Origin: an uncultured Clostridia bacterium | GTDB taxonomy: Bacteria > Bacillota > Clostridia > Oscillospirales > Acutalibacteraceae | Direction: 5' to 3' | Length of the DNA stretch: 6,970 nucleotides | NCBI GenBank assembly: GCA_958436475.1 | Contig: CAUBKG010000080.1 | Location: 1 to 6,970, forward strand | Shown here: piece by piece, positions 1 through 4,830 of the stretch | Layout: every line of letters starts with the position of its first letter | How positions within the stretch are numbered: the stretch's first letter is position 1 | The notes under the pieces: model-generated | The model's database searches: none | The model's input: only the letters and a program-made list of their open reading frames with translations | What the model was told of the DNA's origin: nothing | Translations under genes and position numbers: made by a program

Positions 1-117
1 TGTGAGCTCGCACAGATGCTCATACCGGCGGTAGGTCAGGGCATACTCCGCGTTGGTTTGGAGCAGATCGGCGAAGATGAAGTCCATGCGGCTGTTTAAA
101 AACATTTCTATATCCAT
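1..117 (-). CDS. Unrecognised protein, N-terminal 39 residues only
   Basis: An open frame starts at the ATG at 117-115 and runs without a stop off the left edge of the window. The visible 39 residues begin MDIEMFLNSRMDFIF and end RRYEHLCELT. They look like a soluble, mostly helical, aromatic-rich N-terminus with no signal peptide or membrane segment. The start is supported by a purine-rich ribosome site (AAGGAAAGG, about 127-135) some 10 nt upstream. A TGGTATAAT extended -10 motif on the minus strand (260-252) could drive it, or it could be read through from the RHH gene to its right, because I see no minus-strand terminator between them. I do not recognise the family and the fragment is too short for a function. 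The call as coding rests on the start signal and the uninterrupted frame. Confidence 0.55.
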   Translation of the reverse strand, partial: MDIEMFLNSRMDFIFADLLQTNAEYALTYRRYEHLCELT

Positions 118-181
118 TGAGTAACTTTCCTTTCCTTGCTTTGCTGTTTGCCAGCACTGCTTGAAAGGAGATGAAACGCAT

Positions 182-212
182 GGTATAATAACCGCAAAGC
201 GGTTATTATACC
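182..212. repeat. Perfect 14-bp inverted repeat with 3-nt spacer, containing TATAAT on both strands
   Basis: GGTATAATAACCGC (182-195) and its exact reverse complement (199-212) are separated by AAA. Each arm contains a TATAAT hexamer (184-189 on plus, 210-205 on minus), so the palindrome carries two mirrored -10-like boxes. There is no T-run on either side, so it does not look like an intrinsic terminator. It could be an operator for a dimeric regulator, a cruciform-forming site, or a small repeat element. No function can be assigned from sequence alone. Confidence 0.7.
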
Positions 213-251
213 GGCTTTATGCCCCCACGCCGCGGAGCGGCGGGTTGGGCA

Positions 252-286
252 ATTATACCATTCACGCTCCGCGTTCATGGTATAAT
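252..286. promoter_or_regulatory. Candidate divergent pair of extended -10 promoters in a 10-bp inverted repeat
   Basis: ATTATACCAT (252-261) and ATGGTATAAT (277-286) form a perfect inverted repeat around a 15-nt core. Each arm is a perfect extended -10 motif, TGGTATAAT: 278-286 on plus and 260-252 on minus. The plus motif would start RNA near 291-293, exactly where the structured element at 291-373 begins. The minus motif would start RNA near 246, towards the partial gene at 117-1. I see no good -35 box for either, but extended -10 promoters can work without one. The site could equally be an operator; promoter activity is inferred. Confidence 0.5.
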
Positions 287-290
287 ATTT

Positions 291-373
291 ACGTCACATC
301 TGCCTTTCAGGCATGTGCTGGCGGGGGAAGCGGCGTTGGCTTTCGTGAGTGTGCGCCGCTTCCTTCATTTTTT
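291..373 (+). ncRNA. Predicted structured small RNA, copy A, convergent with RHH gene A
   Basis: On the plus strand this stretch folds into two hairpins. Hairpin 1 has a 4-bp helix (CACA 295-298 with TGTG 314-317), a 2-nt bulge, a 5-bp helix (TGCCT 301-305 with AGGCA 309-313) and a TTC loop. Hairpin 2 is a terminator-like stem at 326-363 followed by six T at 368-373. A diverged second copy lies at 703-781, and several paired positions differ between the copies while still pairing. An extended -10 (278-286) sits just upstream. The 3' end overlaps the last codons of the minus-strand RHH gene by a few bases. I do not recognise an Rfam family. The alternative is that only the terminator is functional and hairpin 1 is a remnant. 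Confidence 0.4.
326..373 (+). terminator. Intrinsic terminator, plus strand (copy A)
   Basis: GGAAGCGGCG (326-335) pairs perfectly with CGCCGCTTCC (354-363) around an 18-nt loop, followed by TTCA and six T (368-373). The T-run lies only on the plus-strand side, so it would stop plus-strand RNA coming from about 291. The T-run also encodes the final lysines of RHH gene A on the other strand. Confidence 0.55.
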
Positions 374-547
374 CTGGAGCCGATCATATAAGTCGTGAAC
401 GCCTTTTCTCAGGACAGCGGAACAGGTGGTTTGCAGTTCCTGCGCGCAGTACTTGATCTTTTCCTCCGTTTCCTTATCGATCCTGAGCTTTATGGCAATA
501 TTCAGCGGCTTTTCCGGATGGGGCCCCGGCTTTTTCCGTGCGATAAT
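365..547 (-). CDS. Ribbon-helix-helix (CopG/Arc-like) small DNA-binding protein, copy A, apparent ATT start
   Basis: The 60-residue product has a basic N-terminus (ARKKPGPHPEKP), a beta-strand-like segment (LNIAIKLRID), then two helices (KETEEKIKYCAQEL and CSAVLRKGVHDLYDRLQKK). This is the layout of the CopG/Arc/MetJ fold, in which a dimer inserts a beta-ribbon into DNA. A transcription-regulator role is inferred from the family. The only ATG upstream, at 571, has no ribosome site and lies at the predicted RNA start. A strong site (GGGAGGT, 560-554) instead sits 7 nt before ATT at 547-545. Counting from that ATT, the ribosome site and an upstream CAAGTGAAT box fall at the same distances as in copy B from its ATG. 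I therefore place the start at 547. If ATT is not used, the gene is a 68-residue leaderless product or a start-codon mutant. Confidence 0.6.
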   Translation of the reverse strand: MIARKKPGPHPEKPLNIAIKLRIDKETEEKIKYCAQELQTTCSAVLRKGVHDLYDRLQKK

Positions 548-553
548 GAATTC

Positions 554-560
554 ACCTCCC
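554..560 (-). promoter_or_regulatory. Ribosome-binding site that decides the RHH-A start
   Basis: GGGAGGT on the minus strand lies 7 nt before ATT at 547-545 and 10 nt before ATC at 544-542. It is inside the reading frame of the upstream ATG (571), where it would be wasted as codons. Its position matches the site of copy B (970-963 before ATG 956). Confidence 0.6.
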
Positions 561-577
561 TCTGTATGCACAAGTTA

Positions 578-606
578 ATAATAGTGTTTGTACACCCAGG
601 ATGCAA
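578..606 (-). promoter_or_regulatory. Candidate promoter of RHH gene A
   Basis: On the minus strand, TTGCAT (606-601) is followed by a 17-nt spacer and TATTAT (583-578). The -10 matches TATAAT at five of six bases; the -35 is weak. RNA would begin near 571, which makes the ATG at 571 essentially leaderless and leaves the ribosome site at 560-554 about 10 nt into the transcript. Confidence 0.45.
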
Positions 607-620
607 GTGAATGTATTATG

Positions 621-654
621 AAAAAAACGCCGCGGACGGGAAACCGTCCGCGGC
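621..654 (-). terminator. Intrinsic terminator after RHH gene B
   Basis: GCCGCGGACGG (629-639) pairs perfectly over 11 bp with 644-654 around a 4-nt loop. On the minus strand it is followed by G and seven T (627-621). It would end the RHH-B transcript, which first crosses the antisense of the copy-B structured element, and it insulates RHH gene A from it. Confidence 0.85.
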
Positions 655-702
655 ACTGTGGCAGGATCAAAAGACCAAACTTATAAAATCATATTTTGGT
701 TT

Positions 703-781
703 ACGCCATGCCTGCCTTTCAGGCATATGCTGGCGTGGGGAAGCGGTTTTGCTTTGTAAGGGGAAAGCCGCTTCCTTTTTT
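703..781 (+). ncRNA. Predicted structured small RNA, copy B, convergent with RHH gene B
   Basis: This is the homologue of 291-373. Hairpin 1 has CATG (707-710) pairing with TATG (726-729), a 2-nt CC bulge, TGCCT (713-717) with AGGCA (721-725) and a TTC loop. An alternative outer pairing is ACGCCA (703-708) with TGGCGT (731-736). Hairpin 2 is the terminator at 739-775 with T-run 776-781, which abuts the RHH-B stop codon at 782-780. Upstream only weak -10-like boxes (682-687 or 690-695) are visible, so its promoter is less clear than for copy A. A short plus-strand peptide could be read through it, but there is no ribosome site. Function unknown. Confidence 0.4.
739..781 (+). terminator. Intrinsic terminator, plus strand (copy B)
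   Basis: GGAAGCGGTTTT (739-750) pairs with AAAGCCGCTTCC (764-775) over 12 bp around a 13-nt loop, and six T follow (776-781). One pair is T747-G767. It is a G-U wobble in plus-strand RNA but an A-C mismatch in minus-strand RNA, which supports plus-strand function, as does the T-run. Confidence 0.65.
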
Positions 782-956
782 ACTTTGCGAGGTCGTCCTT
801 AAGTTTTTTGATTGCTCGGCGAACCGCTTCCATAGCGGTTACATTTTCTTGCGTTTTGTAGGCGTCGAGTATCGTCTTACATTCTTCATCCAACCGCACA
901 TTTACGCGATATGGTTTTGGATTATCTGTTGGACGACCCAATTTCTTACCAGCCAT
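780..956 (-). CDS. Ribbon-helix-helix (CopG/Arc-like) small DNA-binding protein, copy B
   Basis: The 58-residue product starts at ATG 956-954, which has a near-perfect ribosome site (AAAGGAGG, 970-963). An upstream in-frame start near 980 has no such site. The protein opens with a basic segment (AGKKLGRPTDNPK), then a strand (YRVNVRLDEE), helix 1 (CKTILDAYKTQE) and helix 2 (TAMEAVRRAIKKLKDDLAK), the RHH layout. Such proteins bind DNA as dimers and are often repressors, antitoxins or plasmid copy-control proteins; no toxin or replication gene is visible here. It is a diverged relative of the copy A protein. Its stop codon touches the T-run of the convergent structured element. It lies between the groEL terminator and its own terminator, so it is a single-gene unit. 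Confidence 0.8.
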   Translation of the reverse strand: MAGKKLGRPTDNPKPYRVNVRLDEECKTILDAYKTQENVTAMEAVRRAIKKLKDDLAK

Positions 957-988
957 GCTTCGCCTCCTTTCGAACACCATAATAATAA

Positions 989-1015
989 ATTATATTATTG
1001 GCAGCCAAAATTCAA
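989..1015 (-). promoter_or_regulatory. Candidate promoter of RHH gene B
   Basis: A perfect TATAAT on the minus strand (994-989) lies about 33 bases before the start codon. The best -35 candidate is TTGAAT (1015-1010), but the spacer is only 15 nt, shorter than the usual 17. The same ATTCACTTG sequence that holds the copy A -35 candidate overlaps it. Confidence 0.4.
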
Positions 1016-1053
1016 GTGAATATAAAATAAAAAGATTGCCCAATGTTGGTGCC

Positions 1054-1099
1054 CAGAATAAAAGAACCGCCTGTGTGGCATTGCACCACACAGGCGGTT
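1054..1099 (-). terminator. Intrinsic terminator of the groESL operon
   Basis: A 14-bp perfect stem is formed by 1065-1078 and 1086-1099 with a 7-nt loop. On the minus strand it is followed by a T-rich run (CTTTTATTCT). It lies about 20 bases after the groEL stop. Confidence 0.85.
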
Positions 1100-1121
1100 T
1101 CCGTTTCTATATGGGAAGGGA

Positions 1122-2750
1122 TCAATACATGCCGCCCATAGCGGCCGGGTCGGGCATGGCGGGGGCCTTTTCTTCCTTCTTATCCGCTACGAGGGACTCG
1201 GTGGTGAGCACCATAGCGGCAACGGAAGCGGCGTTCTGGAGAGCGGACAGCGTGACCTTGGTCGGGTCTACGATACCGGCGGAAATCATATCCACATACT
1301 CTTCCTTGTACGCATCGAAGCCGTAATTGTTTTTGCCTGCGTTCTGAATCTTATCGATGATTACAGAGCCTTCGAGGCCGGCGTTGCGGGCAATCTGGCG
1401 GATGGGCTCTTCGAGAGCCTTCAGCACGATGCGCGCGCCCGTCTTTTCGTCGCCTTCGAGCTCGTCAACGAGCTTTGCAACAGCTGGAGCCGCGTTCAGC
1501 GGAGCTACGCCGCCGCCTGCAACGATGCCTTCTTCCACCGCAGCCTTGGTGGCGGAAAGGGCGTCTTCAATGCGGAGCTTCTTCTCCTTCATTTCGATCT
1601 CGGTGGCCGCGCCGACCTTGATCACGGCTACGCCGCCGGCCAGCTTCGCCAGGCGCTCCTGGAGCTTCTCACGGTCGAAATCGGAAGTGGTGGCTTCGAT
1701 CTGGGAACGGATTTGGCCCACACGGGCTTTGATGGCGTTTTTATCGCCGGCGCCGTCCACGATGATGGTGTTTTCCTTCTGCACCTTGACCTGGCGGGCG
1801 CGGCCCAGCTGGCTGACCTGCGTATCCTTCAGCTCGAGGCCGAGGTCGCTGCTGATCACTTCGCCGCCGGTGAGGATGGCGATATCCTGCAGCATTTCCT
1901 TGCGGCGGTCGCCGAAGCCGGGAGCCTTGACCGCAACGCAGGTGAAGGTGCCGCGGATCTTATTGACAAGCAGAGTGGCCAGCGCTTCGCCTTCGATATC
2001 CTCGGCGACGATGACCAGCTTCTTGCCGGACTGCACGATCTGCTCGAGCAGCGGCAGGATTTCCTGGATATTGGAAATCTTCTTATCGGTGATGAGGATG
2101 TAAGCGTCGTCGATGATGGCTTCCATCTTATCGGTATCGGTTACCATGTAGGGGGAAACATAGCCGCGGTCGAACTGCATGCCTTCCACGACCTCGGAAT
2201 AGGTCTCCGCCGTTTTGGATTCCTCCACGGTGATAACGCCGTCTGCAGAAACCTTTTCCATTGCCTCGGCGACCAGCTTGCCGACCGTATCGTCCGCCGC
2301 GGAAATGGCGGCGACGCGGGCGATATCGTTGGAGCCGTCCACCTTCTTGGAGTTGCCCCGAATGGCTTCCACAGCGGTGCTTACTGCCTTCTGGATTCCC
2401 TTCTTCACGATCATCGGGTTCGCGCCGGAGGTGACGTTCTTCATCCCTTCGCGGATGAGCGCCTGCGCGAGCAGGGTCGCGGTGGTGGTGCCGTCGCCTG
2501 CAATATCGTTCGTCTTGGTGGCAACTTCCTTCACAAGCTGTGCGCCCATGTTTTCAAACGGGTCGTCGAGCTCGATTTCCTTCGCGATGGTCACGCCGTC
2601 GTTCGTGATGAGCGGAGCGCCGAATTTCTTATCCAGCACTACGTTCCTGCCCTTCGGGCCGAGCGTGATCTTTACGGTATCCGCAAGGGTATCGATTCCC
2701 TTCTGGAGCGCTTTTCTGGCTTCTTCGCCAAACAGAATTTCCTTCGCCAT
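1122..2750 (-). CDS. groEL: Chaperonin GroEL (Hsp60)
   Basis: This is the large subunit of the cytoplasmic ATP-driven folding chamber, which forms two heptameric rings capped by GroES. The 542-residue length is normal. Visible hallmarks are the nucleotide-site GPKGRNV (31-37), TNDGVTI with Asp51, GDGTTT (85-90, Asp86), the catalytic Asp396 in IEDAL, and the chaperonin signature AAVEEGIVAGGG (403-414). The apical domain is complete (about 190-375). The C-terminus is a short Gly/Met tail, PAMPDPAAMGGMY. ATG at 2750 is preceded by GGGAGGT (2765-2759) with 8-nt spacing. It follows groES by 20 bases and is co-transcribed with it under the CIRCE operator, with a strong terminator downstream. All key residues are present and I see nothing to suggest loss of function. 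Confidence 0.98.
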   Translation of the reverse strand: MAKEILFGEEARKALQKGIDTLADTVKITLGPKGRNVVLDKKFGAPLITNDGVTIAKEIELDDPFENMGAQLVKEVATKTNDIAGDGTTTATLLAQALIREGMKNVTSGANPMIVKKGIQKAVSTAVEAIRGNSKKVDGSNDIARVAAISAADDTVGKLVAEAMEKVSADGVITVEESKTAETYSEVVEGMQFDRGYVSPYMVTDTDKMEAIIDDAYILITDKKISNIQEILPLLEQIVQSGKKLVIVAEDIEGEALATLLVNKIRGTFTCVAVKAPGFGDRRKEMLQDIAILTGGEVISSDLGLELKDTQVSQLGRARQVKVQKENTIIVDGAGDKNAIKARVGQIRSQIEATTSDFDREKLQERLAKLAGGVAVIKVGAATEIEMKEKKLRIEDALSATKAAVEEGIVAGGGVAPLNAAPAVAKLVDELEGDEKTGARIVLKALEEPIRQIARNAGLEGSVIIDKIQNAGKNNYGFDAYKEEYVDMISAGIVDPTKVTLSALQNAASVAAMVLTTESLVADKKEEKAPAMPDPAAMGGMY

Positions 2751-2770
2751 ATCTATTTACCTCCCGTTAC

Positions 2771-3055
2771 TTATTCAACCACTGCCAAAATGTCGGACTG
2801 GCGGACGATAACATATTCTTCGTTCCCCATCTTGACTTCCGTGCCGGAATACTTGCTGGTGATGACCCTATCGCCAACGGAAACGGTCATGGTGATTTCT
2901 TTGCCATCCACATTTCCGCCGGGGCCCACCGCAATTACTTCCGCAACCTGCGGCTTTTCCTTCGCGGTACCCGCTAAAATGATACCGCTCTTCGTGGTTT
3001 CCTCCACTTCGACCATCTTGAGAACAACACGGTCACTAAGAGGTTTAATCGTCAT
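2771..3055 (-). CDS. groES: Co-chaperonin GroES (Hsp10)
   Basis: The 94-residue product is the lid subunit, a heptamer that binds the GroEL ring through a mobile loop. It opens with the family start MTIKPLSDRVVLK. The mobile-loop region is around residues 17-32 (EETTKSGIILAGTAKE), with the GroEL-binding hydrophobic tripeptide at IIL. Further family matches are VIAVGPG, the VGDRVI segment and the C-terminal EYVIVRQSDILAVVE. ATG 3055-3053 is preceded by TAGGAGG (3070-3064). It is the first gene of the operon, directly behind the CIRCE element, so heat-shock control by HrcA is expected. Confidence 0.98.
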   Translation of the reverse strand: MTIKPLSDRVVLKMVEVEETTKSGIILAGTAKEKPQVAEVIAVGPGGNVDGKEITMTVSVGDRVITSKYSGTEVKMGNEEYVIVRQSDILAVVE

Positions 3056-3090
3056 AATTTATTCCTCCTATGAATTTGATTTGCAACGTT

Positions 3091-3117
3091 TTAGCACTCG
3101 ATCCCCTCGAGTGCTAA
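3091..3117. promoter_or_regulatory. CIRCE operator (HrcA-binding site)
   Basis: TTAGCACTC (3091-3099), a 9-nt spacer and GAGTGCTAA (3109-3117) match the CIRCE consensus exactly. The spacer itself continues the symmetry (CTCGA...TCGAG). It lies between the promoter and groES, overlapping the predicted RNA start, so bound HrcA repressor would block transcription until heat shock. The hrcA gene is not in this window. Confidence 0.97.
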
Positions 3118-3122
3118 TATTT

Positions 3123-3150
3123 ATTTTATCTTCTTTTCCAAAAAAATCAA
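3123..3150 (-). promoter_or_regulatory. Sigma-A-type promoter of groESL
   Basis: On the minus strand, TTGATT (3150-3145), a 16-nt spacer and TAAAAT (3128-3123) resemble the vegetative promoter consensus. The predicted RNA start near 3116 is inside CIRCE, which is the usual arrangement. Confidence 0.7.
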
Positions 3151-3212
3151 GACCTTTTTCAAATATTTACTTTTTGTTCATAATCTATTGCAACTTGCCT
3201 CTTAAAACAGAT

Positions 3213-3236
3213 AAAAAAGCCCGGAATCCCGGGATT
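3213..3236 (-). terminator. Second of two tandem terminators after sigF
   Basis: On the minus strand CCCGG pairs with CCGGG around a 4-nt loop (about 3219-3232), followed by C and six T (3218-3213). It is a shorter stem than the one before it and acts as a back-up between sigF and the groESL promoter. Confidence 0.65.
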
Positions 3237-3240
3237 TATC

Positions 3241-3284
3241 AAAAAAGCGGGAAGCCCTCCCTCCTCCGTGCGGAAGGCTTCCCG
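3241..3284 (-). terminator. First terminator of the spoIIA operon
   Basis: A 9-bp perfect stem is formed by 3248-3256 and 3276-3284. On the minus strand it is followed by C and six T (3246-3241). The stem begins at the base directly after the sigF stop codon. Confidence 0.85.
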
Positions 3285-3935
3285 TTATGCCGTGAGCAGT
3301 GTTTTCAGCTTGGAGAGGATCACCTTCTCCTTGCGGGAAACCTGCACCTGTGAGATGCCGAGGATTTCCGCCGTTTGGGTCTGCGTTTTGTTCGAGAAAT
3401 ACCGCAGGCGGATAATATCCTTCTCCCCATCCGGCAGAAGCTCCACCGCTTCGCCGAGCGAAATCATATCGGATACCTTTTCTTCGCAGCTTTCCACCGG
3501 AACATCGATCTGCGCGGTTCCCTCTTCATCCGAAACGGTGAGGGAATATACCGGCATGGCGGCGGCCAGCGCTTCCGCGGCTTCCGCCGGGGAAACGCCG
3601 AGCAATTCTGCGATTTCCCCGATGCCCGGCTCGCGGCCCGTGCGCTTGATTTCTCTTTCGCGCAGAGCCATGATTTTGGAAGAAAGCTCCTTTAGGCCGC
3701 GGCTCACCTTGATGGAGCCGCCTTCCCGGAACAGATGCCGGATTTCCCCCAGGATCACCGGCACGGCATAGGTGGAAAATTTGAGCCCGCGCGATTCATC
3801 GAACCCCTTCGCCGCCTTTACGATGCCGATGCAGCCGGCCTGAAAAAGGTCGTCGTATTCGATTCCCCGCCCAACGAACCGTTTGCAGCAGGAATGCACG
3901 AGCCCCAGGTTATCGGTTATAAAGTCTTTATCCAT
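3285..3935 (-). CDS. sigF: RNA polymerase sigma-F factor, short N-terminus
   Basis: This is the first forespore-specific sigma factor of sporulation, held inactive by SpoIIAB until SpoIIAA releases it. The start is taken as ATG 3935, giving 216 residues; it overlaps the spoIIAB stop by 8 bases, implying coupled translation. A TTG at 3956 is possible but lacks a properly spaced ribosome site. Region 2 spans about 25-80 (DDLFQAGCIGIVKA, FSTYAVPVILGEIRHLFR, IKVSRGLKEL), region 3 about 95-125, and region 4 about 165-212 with helix-turn-helix TAEILGISQVQVSRKEK. Compared with Bacillus subtilis SigF (about 255 residues), roughly 35 N-terminal residues corresponding to region 1.2 are missing. SigG is the main alternative, but the position after spoIIAB favours SigF. 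Confidence 0.95.
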   Translation of the reverse strand: MDKDFITDNLGLVHSCCKRFVGRGIEYDDLFQAGCIGIVKAAKGFDESRGLKFSTYAVPVILGEIRHLFREGGSIKVSRGLKELSSKIMALREREIKRTGREPGIGEIAELLGVSPAEAAEALAAAMPVYSLTVSDEEGTAQIDVPVESCEEKVSDMISLGEAVELLPDGEKDIIRLRYFSNKTQTQTAEILGISQVQVSRKEKVILSKLKTLLTA

Positions 3936-4371
3936 TGTCTTTCGCTTTGAGCGCAACCTGCTTTTCCATGGTAATGGTCGTGCCCTTGCCGGGCTTGGAG
4001 GAAACCCGGAGCTTGTCCATAAAGCTTTCCATCACGGCAAAGCCCAATCCTGCGCGTTCGCCGCCCGCCGTGGTGAAGAGCGGCTCCATGGCCTGCTTTA
4101 CGTTATCGATGCCGCAGCCCTTATCCCGGATTCGGATCTGCACGCGTCCGTTTTCAAAAATCTTCACCGTTATGTAAATGGTGCCGAGGGTTTCCCGGTA
4201 GGCATGCACGATGCAGTTGGTGACCGCCTCAGAAAGCGCCGTTTTGATATCGGTGAGCACGTCGATGGTCGGGTCGAGCTGCGAAACAAAGGCGGAAACC
4301 GCCACACGCGCAAAGCTCTCGTTGGACGAACGGCTCAAAAAGCTGATTTTCATTTCATTGACCTGTTTCAT
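3928..4371 (-). CDS. spoIIAB: Anti-sigma-F factor and SpoIIAA serine kinase SpoIIAB
   Basis: SpoIIAB binds and inhibits sigma-F and phosphorylates SpoIIAA; unphosphorylated SpoIIAA reverses the inhibition. The 147-residue product is a GHKL-type ATPase. It shows NESFARV (17-23, with the Arg equivalent to the sigma-contact residue of B. subtilis), N-box EAVTN (48-52), G1 box DKGCGI (83-88), the PLFTT lid motif (97-101) and ERAGLGFAVM (105-114). Start ATG 4371 matches the N-terminus of known SpoIIAB proteins. It lies 4 bases after the spoIIAA stop, and its ribosome site AGGAGGG (4390-4384) is inside the end of spoIIAA with a rather long 12-nt spacing. Confidence 0.97.
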   Translation of the reverse strand: MKQVNEMKISFLSRSSNESFARVAVSAFVSQLDPTIDVLTDIKTALSEAVTNCIVHAYRETLGTIYITVKIFENGRVQIRIRDKGCGIDNVKQAMEPLFTTAGGERAGLGFAVMESFMDKLRVSSKPGKGTTITMEKQVALKAKDNG

Positions 4372-4375
4372 GGTG

Positions 4376-4726
4376 TTACTGATCCCTCCTGTTTCCCGCT
4401 GTGCTTTTCTCGCTCTGCCGGTCTTTCAGCACGGACAGCTTCTCGAGCCCCGCCAGCTTCATCAGCTGGTATATCCGTTTGGACGTATTGACAACGTGCA
4501 GCTCGCCGCCCAGCAGCTGCATCTGGCGGTAACGGCCCATCACGAGGCCGATGCCGGAGCTGTCCATAAAGCTCACTTCCCCGAAATCCATAATGAGGAG
4601 CTTCGGGGAATACTGGTTTAAGGCGGAGTCTATCGCCTCCCGCATTTCCTTTGCCGTGTGATGGTCCAGCTCTCCGCTCAAATAAGCGGTGGCCACTTCG
4701 CTGGTGGCCTGCATTCTGATTGGCAT
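4376..4726 (-). CDS. spoIIAA: Anti-anti-sigma factor SpoIIAA
   Basis: SpoIIAA is a STAS-domain protein that binds SpoIIAB and frees sigma-F in the forespore. In the family it is inactivated by SpoIIAB phosphorylation and reactivated by the SpoIIE phosphatase. The 116-residue product has GELDHHTA (18-25) and the phosphorylation motif FMDSSGIG (53-60). Ser56 is equivalent to Ser58 of B. subtilis. GRYRQMQLLGGEL follows. ATG 4726-4724 has GGAGGA 7 bases upstream. It is the first gene of spoIIAA-spoIIAB-sigF; no dacF-like gene precedes it. The leader (4727-4831) should hold the promoter, expected to be sigma-H, but I could not find a convincing AGGA/GAAT pair. It does contain a GC-rich inverted repeat (CCGGGG/CCCCGG, about 4777-4802). 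Confidence 0.97.
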   Translation of the reverse strand: MPIRMQATSEVATAYLSGELDHHTAKEMREAIDSALNQYSPKLLIMDFGEVSFMDSSGIGLVMGRYRQMQLLGGELHVVNTSKRIYQLMKLAGLEKLSVLKDRQSEKSTAGNRRDQ

Positions 4727-4830
4727 ATCTTGATTCCTCCGTTCCGCCCTGCCATGGCGTTTGCTTCTGTATGGCGCCGGGGCGGGGCTTGTCCTCCCCG
4801 GCGGAAATCATGTAGTTTTTTACGCGAAAA

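Larger units (their letters stand above)
291..612. repeat. Tandem cassette copy A (structured RNA plus RHH gene plus upstream box)
   Basis: This unit corresponds to 703-1021. Shared parts, left to right, are the two-hairpin element, the RHH gene on the other strand, the ribosome site and the box CAAGTGAAT (604-612). The box lies 57-65 bases upstream of the start codon in both copies. The RNA element and upstream box are well conserved at base level, while the two proteins have diverged strongly. Confidence 0.6.
703..1021. repeat. Tandem cassette copy B (structured RNA plus RHH gene plus upstream box)
   Basis: This is the second unit of the tandem pair, offset about 410 bases from copy A. It ends with the shared box CAAGTGAAT at 1013-1021. 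As with copy A, the box is followed on its right by the terminator of the preceding minus-strand gene. Confidence 0.6.

Noticed and set aside
164..188. Orphan ribosome site AAAGGAG with ATG at 171 and 180 on the plus strand
   Set aside because: The frame MKRMV ends at TAA after five codons. It could be a gene remnant or a leader peptide, but nothing else supports translation.
252..286. Invertible (phase-variable) promoter
   Set aside because: The inverted repeats are only 10 bp with a 15-nt core, too small for typical site-specific inversion, and no recombinase gene is visible.
161..391. 76-residue plus-strand frame through the palindromes and structured element A
   Set aside because: It begins at a TTG before the AAAGGAG-like site and reads through inverted repeats and a terminator. 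The matching copy B frame (696-1019) keeps only AFQA-AG-G residues, and base changes between copies follow RNA pairing better than codons.
365..956. Type II toxin-antitoxin pair made of the two small RHH genes
   Set aside because: Both proteins look like RHH DNA-binding proteins. They are separated by a terminator and neither resembles a toxin such as RelE, MazF or PIN, so a pair is not supported. A toxin beyond the left edge cannot be excluded.
1713..3353. 546-residue plus-strand open frame
   Set aside because: It lies opposite groEL and groES and spans the CIRCE region. Its length comes from the codon bias of groEL on the other strand, and it has no ribosome site and no recognisable domain.
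4368..4811. 147-residue minus-strand frame overlapping spoIIAA
   Set aside because: It is in a different frame from the clear STAS protein, is rich in Arg/Gly/Pro without domains, and is explained as an overlap shadow.
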